Shown: piece after piece, positions 7,356 through 8,524 of the stretch
Numbering within the stretch: the first letter of the stretch is position 1
How the letters are laid out: each line of letters starts with the position of its first letter
DNA from: an uncultured Clostridia bacterium
GTDB lineage: Bacteria; Bacillota; Clostridia; Christensenellales; Borkfalkiaceae
Length of the DNA: 8,524 nt
Assembly (NCBI GenBank): GCA_934249215.1
Contig: CAKQKN010000045.1
Span: forward strand, 1-8,524
Direction: 5' to 3'
Position numbers and translations under genes: made by a program
Notes under the pieces: generated by a model
What the model was told of the DNA's origin: nothing
The model's database searches: none
What the model saw: the letters and a program-made list of their open reading frames with translations, nothing else

Positions 7356-8219
7356 ATGATCGATTTCGTAATCAATGAAAAAGCCGGCGGCAAAAAAGCC
7401 GTAAAGGCAAAAAAAATTATTTCGGCAGTACTCGAAGAGAGAAAAGTCGAATATGCTTTTCATACCACCGATTATCGTAAACACGCCATCGAAATCACGC
7501 GCGACCTTTGCAAAAACGGTGCAAAAACCATCGTTGCGGTCGGCGGCGACGGCACGATCAACGAAGTTCTTAACGGGCTCGACGATCTGTCCGTAAACTT
7601 CGGAATCATCCCTTGCGGAAGCGGAAACGACTTCGTGGACAGCGTAGGAATACCCCTCGACGTCAAAAAATCTCTCAACCTGATTCTGGACGAAACAACG
7701 AAACCCACCGACTTTTTGGTGTGCGACGGCATTCGCGGAATCAACATAATCGGAACCGGTATCGACGTCGAAATTTTAAGGCGATGCGAAAACAGCAAAA
7801 TCTTAAAAGGCAAATTCAAATATATTATCTCCTTGATTGTAAGCCTTATAAAGTTCAAGTTTTACGAATTCAGACTTGACTCCGAGGAATCGGAAAAGAG
7901 AAGCGCACTCATCGTCTGTTGCGGAAACGGACGGAAGTTCGGGGGCGGAATCCCGATATTCCCGACCGCCGTCGCCGACGACGGAAAAATGGATTTTATG
8001 GTCATAAACAAGGTGAAACGTCGGCTCATTCCGAAATATCTCGTTAAACTGATGAAAGGAAAGGTTCTCGAACAACCCGCGGTCGATTTTTCTTATCGCG
8101 ACGACGTCAAGGCATTGTTCGATAAACCCATATCGGTCGAAATCGACGGCGAGATTTACGACGATATCAAGTTTGACGTACATATCGAAAAAGGCAAATT
8201 AAACCTTTTCCGCCCGTAA
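7356..8219 (+). CDS. Diacylglycerol/lipid kinase family protein (YegS/DgkB/BmrU type)
   Basis: A complete 287-residue protein, a normal length for this family, which phosphorylates diacylglycerol or related lipids with ATP at the inner face of the membrane. The N-terminus VINEKAGGKKA corresponds to the family's NPxxGxGK-like nucleotide loop. The signature VAVGGDGTINEVLNG is at residues 60-74 and PCGSGNDF at 86-93. The C-terminal lobe has GNGRKFGGGIPIFP (190-203), A-x-x-DDGKMDF (207-214) and a DGE motif (264-266), where the family places a catalytic acidic residue. No key residue looks missing. There is no signal peptide or clear membrane span, though residues 154-169 are basic and hydrophobic and could touch the membrane. 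The N-terminal loop has NEK rather than the usual NP. It has its own promoter, so it is probably monocistronic. In Gram-positive bacteria such enzymes recycle diacylglycerol from lipoteichoic acid synthesis. Substrate here is inferred, since BmrU- and YegS-like members differ. Confidence 0.95.
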   Translation: MIDFVINEKAGGKKAVKAKKIISAVLEERKVEYAFHTTDYRKHAIEITRDLCKNGAKTIVAVGGDGTINEVLNGLDDLSVNFGIIPCGSGNDFVDSVGIPLDVKKSLNLILDETTKPTDFLVCDGIRGINIIGTGIDVEILRRCENSKILKGKFKYIISLIVSLIKFKFYEFRLDSEESEKRSALIVCCGNGRKFGGGIPIFPTAVADDGKMDFMVINKVKRRLIPKYLVKLMKGKVLEQPAVDFSYRDDVKALFDKPISVEIDGEIYDDIKFDVHIEKGKLNLFRP

Positions 8220-8246
8220 TAGGGATTCCAATCATTATCACTAATT

Positions 8247-8278
8247 ACCGAAAAGGCGTCTTTTTAGCCCTTTTCCGT
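8247..8278 (+). terminator. Imperfect hairpin after the kinase gene, possible terminator
   Basis: ACCGAAAAGG (8247-8256) pairs with CCTTTTCCGT (8269-8278) at nine of ten positions around a 12-base loop, starting 27 bases after the stop codon. The position suits a terminator, but no T-tract follows on the plus strand. The T-run is in the loop and the right arm, so the call is weak. Confidence 0.35.
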
Positions 8279-8292
8279 GACCGCTCGATTAT

Positions 8293-8306
8293 AACCGTTT
8301 ACGGTT
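8293..8306. repeat. 14-bp inverted repeat AACCGT-TT-ACGGTT
   Basis: Perfect 6-bp arms flank a TT centre. It could be a protein-binding site or part of the hairpin-rich region to its right. No gene starts next to it inside the window. Confidence 0.4.
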
Positions 8307-8320
8307 GCACTAATCTGTTG

Positions 8321-8426
8321 CCTTAAAGCCGTCTTTCAGACATCTTTCGGCAAACACTCGCTTGCAGTATGGCATACAACTTCGTTCGTGTTTGCCGAAA
8401 TCTGCACACAAAATACGGCTTTAAGG
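8321..8426. repeat. Long imperfect hairpin with apical palindrome (copy 1)
   Basis: Outer arms CCTTAAAGCCGT (8321-8332) and ACGGCTTTAAGG (8415-8426) are perfect complements. Inside them CAGA (8337-8340) can pair with TCTG (8401-8404), and TTTCGGCAAACAC (8345-8357) is a perfect complement of GTGTTTGCCGAAA (8388-8400). The 30-base apex carries the palindrome GTATGGCATAC (8367-8377). That is 29 paired positions over 106 bases, far more than expected by chance. No reading frame covers it. An intergenic palindromic repeat, the end of a transposable element, or a structured RNA are all possible. Confidence 0.75.
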
Positions 8427-8460
8427 TGCTTCGCATTTGTGCGGCGATAAATCGAGGTAA

Positions 8461-8516
8461 TTAAAGGCAAACAACCGAAACAGTATGCCATACGTTGAAG
8501 GTTGTTTAACGCCTAA
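8461..8516. repeat. Second hairpin related to copy 1
   Basis: AAACAACC (8469-8476) pairs with GGTTGTTT (8500-8507), and TTA..GGC (8461-8468) pairs with GCCTAA (8511-8516), leaving AAC unpaired on the right. The apex has AAC-A-GTATG-C-CATAC-GTT around GTATGCCATAC (8483-8493). Arms (GGCAAACA) and apex match those of the neighbouring hairpin, whose apical palindrome is the reverse complement of this one. The 34 bases between the two hairpins (8427-8460) show only a weak CGCA/TGCG pairing. No gene is seen from 8220 to the right edge. Confidence 0.65.
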
Positions 8517-8524
8517 GTAGCCGA

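Noticed and set aside
7472..8183. Minus-strand open frames of 128 and 126 codons
   Set aside because: They are antisense to the lipid kinase, whose family motifs fix the true strand and frame.
8288..8316. Minus-strand promoter with TATAAT at 8288-8293
   Set aside because: The -35 position reads AGATTA, a poor match, and no minus-strand gene follows before the kinase gene.
8321..8516. CRISPR array
   Set aside because: There are only two related units. They form long hairpins with inverted rather than directly repeated cores, and there is no repeat-spacer regularity.
8461..8524. Integron attC-like site (GTTTAAC fits RYYYAAC at 8504-8510, within a hairpin)
   Set aside because: A matching GTTRRRY partner is not found on the other side, no integrase or cassette gene is present, and the core sequence is not typical.
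8220..8524. tRNA or other known RNA gene
   Set aside because: I found no GTTCRANNC-type T-loop, no anticodon arm pattern and no conserved core of RNase P RNA, tmRNA or SRP RNA.

Overview
The window looks like chromosomal DNA from a low-to-mid GC Gram-positive bacterium, most likely a member of the Clostridia. This rests on strong AAGGAG-type ribosome binding sites, sigma-A-like promoters with 17-bp spacers, and a YegS/DgkB-type lipid kinase. No lineage-defining gene is present, so the taxonomy is inference.

Positions 1-6695 (minus strand) hold one uninterrupted reading frame of 2231 codons that runs off the left edge. Its start is set by a good ribosome binding site (6704-6709) and a near-perfect promoter (6766-6794). 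The product is a giant membrane-anchored repeat protein of unknown function. It has an N-terminal hydrophobic segment, then about 620 residues of irregular modules with acidic-aromatic inserts. From about residue 800 onward it carries an array of about 100-residue helical repeats, some nearly identical at DNA level. The long plus-strand open frames over this region are antisense shadows in the same codon register.

Positions 6696-7355 are a divergent intergenic region. It carries the two promoters, a small hairpin in the leader of the giant gene, and a candidate structured element at 7140-7222. I see no gene in it.

Positions 7356-8219 (plus strand) encode a complete 287-residue diacylglycerol/lipid kinase family protein with its own promoter and ribosome binding site.

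Positions 8220-8524 are non-coding and unusually rich in inverted repeats. A weak hairpin follows the kinase gene, then a 14-bp inverted repeat, then two related long hairpins. Each long hairpin has GGCAAACA-type arms and an apical GTATGSCATAC palindrome. These look like members of an intergenic repeat family or a small non-autonomous element, possibly continuing past the right edge.

The two genes are transcribed divergently. Both may act at the cell envelope (an exported repeat protein and a membrane-lipid kinase), but nothing here shows a shared pathway.
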